Positions 61,221 through 64,000 of a stretch of DNA of 64,000 bases are shown piece by piece. The notes below the pieces were generated by a model. The model worked only from the letters and a program-made list of their open reading frames with translations, did no database searches and was not told where the DNA came from. Within the stretch, counting starts at the first letter, position 1. Every line of letters begins with the position of its first letter. The position numbers and the translations under genes were made by a program. This DNA is from Spodoptera frugiperda. Taxonomy: Eukaryota > Arthropoda > Insecta > Lepidoptera > Noctuidae. The DNA lies in contig NC_064226.1 in assembly GCF_023101765.2 (NCBI RefSeq), positions 10,981,251 to 11,045,250 of the forward strand, given 5' to 3'.

Positions 61221-61973
61221 ATGCCGCGACCCTCGCGTGAATCGTACGGTGACCAGAAGCCCCCGTACTCGTACATCTCCCTGACGGCGATGGCGATCTG
61301 GAGCTCCCCGGAGCGCATGCTGCCGCTGTCGGAGATCTACCGGTTCATCACGGACCGCTTCCCGTACTACCGGCGCAACACGCAGCGCTGGCAGAACTCG
61401 CTGCGGCACAACCTCTCCTTCAACGACTGCTTCGTGAAGGTGCCGCGGCGCCCGGACCGGCCCGGCAAGGGCGCCTACTGGACGCTGCACCCGCAGGCCT
61501 TCGACATGTTCGAGAACGGCTCGCTGCTCAGGAGGCGCAAGAGGTTCAAGCTGCTCAAAGGAGATAAAGATAATCTGAATGCAGAGTTAGCGGCTCTAGC
61601 AAGTTTCAACAGAGCATTTTTAGCAAGACAAGCAAGTGCACCACCTCCTCCACCTGCAATGCCAAGTGCTAGTCTGTACACATCGCCGCTATGTCCACAG
61701 CTGAGCCCAGAGCCAGCAGAACTACCTGAAGCGGCAACCATCACAATGTTACCGCGTGAAAGACCACGAAGAGATTTCACAATCAAAGCATTGCTGGAAC
61801 CAGACTCCCCACGGCTGTCGCCGTCGCCACCTCACCCGGTGCTGATGCCGATACCCCGGCTGGAGGCTTCCTACGTGGCGGCTGCGCAGCGCTACCACGC
61901 CGAGCTGCTGGCGGCGGCGCACGCGCTGCGCCCCTGCTACCTGCCGCCGCCGCCGCCGCTGCCCGTCGCGTGA
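61221..61973 (+). CDS. FoxB-type forkhead transcription factor, copy 2
   Basis: This single-exon gene encodes 250 residues. The first 111 residues, covering the whole forkhead domain, are identical to copy 1 in protein and, with one base exception (61530), in DNA. Beyond that only ELAALASFNR (122-131) aligns well. The rest is rich in Pro and Ala (PPPPPAMPSA near 141-150), with an FTIKALL motif at 186-192 resembling the EH1 Groucho-binding motif, and a C-terminus of Ala, Leu and polyproline. The frame stays open upstream to an ATG at 61005. I chose 61221 because it matches copy 1 and the FoxB N-terminus MPRPSRE, and because the upstream 72 codons look like GC-rich 5' UTR. AATAAA near 62583 is a possible polyadenylation signal. 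Confidence 0.95.
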   Translation: MPRPSRESYGDQKPPYSYISLTAMAIWSSPERMLPLSEIYRFITDRFPYYRRNTQRWQNSLRHNLSFNDCFVKVPRRPDRPGKGAYWTLHPQAFDMFENGSLLRRRKRFKLLKGDKDNLNAELAALASFNRAFLARQASAPPPPPAMPSASLYTSPLCPQLSPEPAELPEAATITMLPRERPRRDFTIKALLEPDSPRLSPSPPHPVLMPIPRLEASYVAAAQRYHAELLAAAHALRPCYLPPPPPLPVA

Positions 61974-64000
61974 CATCAGCCTGTGCGCACGCATTCCAGC
62001 TGCTCCAATATCTCGTGCAATGTTAGATTGTAAGTACACTTCTAACTAGTTATTTATAAAGTGTTTAGATTTTTATTCGGAACAATCGTTTTGTAGTTTT
62101 AAAATGTTAATTATATCATAATACCTTGAACACAAGCGCTTAATTTTTAAGTTAGAGTGGCAATTTCTTTAGCGTTTGCTATTTAAATGATGATCATCAT
62201 CATTTACAACGCATTTAGTAATATATGTAACTATTTATTATGTTATATCGTACAACGTTGAGGCTAACGATCAATGGCCTAGTGTTAAACATTCCGCAGA
62301 CGACTGTTGAAGCACGTCACTCGGGTCATAATAGAATTTTAATCGATCTCACTTTAAGGATTAGTAGCTCACTGCTGATTAGTTATTGTAATGGATAAAA
62401 GTATTATATTATGGCAGATGGGAAAGTTGATAAATATCTGTAAAAGATTAGTAAATAATAGTTGAGTAATACATTACCTAATGAGTGTATCGCTGCGGTA
62501 GAAAATGTTGAAAATATTGAGACAATGCGAACAATGTGTCGTTCTATAATTTCATATAGATTCAGTGTTTGTTTGGAAACAATAAATTATAGCTACTTAT
62601 TACTAGTAGAAACTTGTATATTGCTGTATAGATAGCCTAGAATAAGATTGTTATTTATTTAGTGATGAGAACTGAATATTTTTCCTGTTCAATGTGGATT
62701 GATTAGTGTAGATGAATTATTTCTGTAAATATTGTTTAAATTGTTATAAATTTTGAGTATTAAATGGAATACATTATATGAATTGGTTTTATTTTATACA
62801 CTTTATACCAAACTGATTATCATTTGGTTTGGTAAATGACACCATAATATTCCTTGGTTTATTGTTGGAGATATTGTAATGAGTTCTTCAGCTCAGTTCA
62901 TTATGAGGGCTAAACAAAAGTATATAAAACAGAGAGTGAATGTTCTTCGTGTGCGGTAGAAGAAAAAAGTGGTAGAAAATTGTTAAAAAGCGGTATTCCT
63001 GGTGGTCTGTTTCACGGTGTAACGCGGCGCGACGGAGCACGCTTGTGGTCTAATAGGCCCCGATATTGGCTGCAAACTGCTGACTCACCCGTCGGCTTGT
63101 TACACACTATAATGCGCATTATAGGCTTGTTCAACATTTTGACCCTTTTTCACAGTGAAAAACCTTTAATCTAATGATGTAGGACACAATAGAGCGGTTC
63201 CATTCTTCTCTTCCTTTTTGTGGGATCAATTTAAGTAATTAGATTTGGATAAAATGGGATAATAAAACGTGAACGTTGTTTTCTATGTTTTATTGGGTTC
63301 GCGTTATTTATGTAACGTTGCAATATACATACAGCACTTGAAGTTTAGGTAAAGATGATTGCAGTTTTGGATATTCCTATGGGGAATATGTTGAATTGTA
63401 TTTTTTTTTCATTTTTATTTAGTTTGGTATACTCAGTATTTTCTATAGGGCCAAAAGTAAGATATTTTTCTATGGTATGTGTAGAATTGTTAGTAACAAT
63501 AAACATTGCAGAGTATTTCTTCAGAATAGTTATCCTCTGGTCAAACATTTTGGGATTATTTTTGTTATAATGTAATGGGTAATGTTTATTTATTAAAAGA
63601 TTTATGCACTAACTAGAGGAAATAATAATAATATAGCTATTATTTTCCGGAATAGATTTCTTATTAGATTAGGTATGCTGATATAATACACTTTGTTCTG
63701 TACTGAATATTTTCACAAAGTTTTATTTTTTTTATAAAAACTTCCTTTATTCAACTAATATTTGACGTGGTCCAGTTATACTAAGGATAGCAACAAAGTA
63801 AAACAATTTTACTACCGTACTGTTTTAAGGAATTAATATATTATGTAGGTATAACTATAATTTAGGTTATTGTAAAAGTATTCATCTCACAATTAATTTG
63901 TACTTACCTTGTCATATTTAAATTCGGAAATAAAAAACTTTAATAACAATAAATTTGATCCAACAAATCTTTGTGGTGAAAGACATAAACGCGCATAATC
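61974..64000. other. FoxB copy 2 3' region and right flank
   Basis: An AT-rich 3' UTR and spacer follow the gene. Around 62921 a TATATAAAA word precedes a stretch (about 62940-63180) of mixed composition containing an open frame of 64 codons at 62980-63174. It has no recognisable domain and I do not call it a gene. Nothing else is identifiable to the window end. Confidence 0.45.

Noticed and set aside
62980..63174. 64-codon frame after FoxB copy 2
   Set aside because: No domain, no clear exon structure and possible repeat origin.

Overview
The window is AT-rich nuclear DNA of a moth or butterfly. The evidence is short-intron insect genes with GT-AG splice sites and dense short interspersed repeats of kinds I associate with Lepidoptera, in particular a roughly 155 bp SINE that I associate with noctuid moths. 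Species cannot be fixed from the sequence alone.

Layout. The first 40 kb carries eight conserved or well-supported genes that alternate strands without exception: LIPT1 lipoyltransferase (-), UQCRB complex III subunit (+), SNX17 sorting nexin (-), PAAF1 proteasome assembly/regulatory WD40 protein (+), an unrecognised 18-exon, 1042-residue acidic protein (-), alkaline ceramidase (+), 6-pyruvoyl-tetrahydropterin synthase (-) and ETFA (+). They therefore form four head-to-head pairs, each sharing an upstream interval of about 0.6 to 2.5 kb. Three of the products (LIPT1, UQCRB, ETFA) act in mitochondria. The others are housekeeping functions in endosomal recycling, proteasome biology, sphingolipid turnover and pteridine synthesis. 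Exon chains were built by hand, and all of them keep frame across every junction.

From 40 kb the character changes to a developmental locus. Two single-exon FoxB forkhead genes, both on the + strand, are separated by about 20 kb with no recognisable protein gene. That interval holds GC-rich blocks that could be enhancers, several SINEs and MITE-like elements, and perfect hairpins.

Main observation. The two FoxB genes are identical in DNA over 334 bases, from the ATG to just past the forkhead domain, with one synonymous difference. The next shared protein motif, ELAALASFNR, is identical in protein but differs synonymously in 8 of 10 codons, and upstream and downstream sequence is unrelated. 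This fits recent gene conversion, or an unusual nucleotide-level constraint limited to the forkhead segment.

Mobile DNA. The window also holds an internally deleted mariner-like element with 22 bp perfect terminal repeats, a MITE flanked by TAA duplications, a tRNA-derived SINE with target-site duplications, an RTE-like 3' fragment and several inverted-repeat elements.
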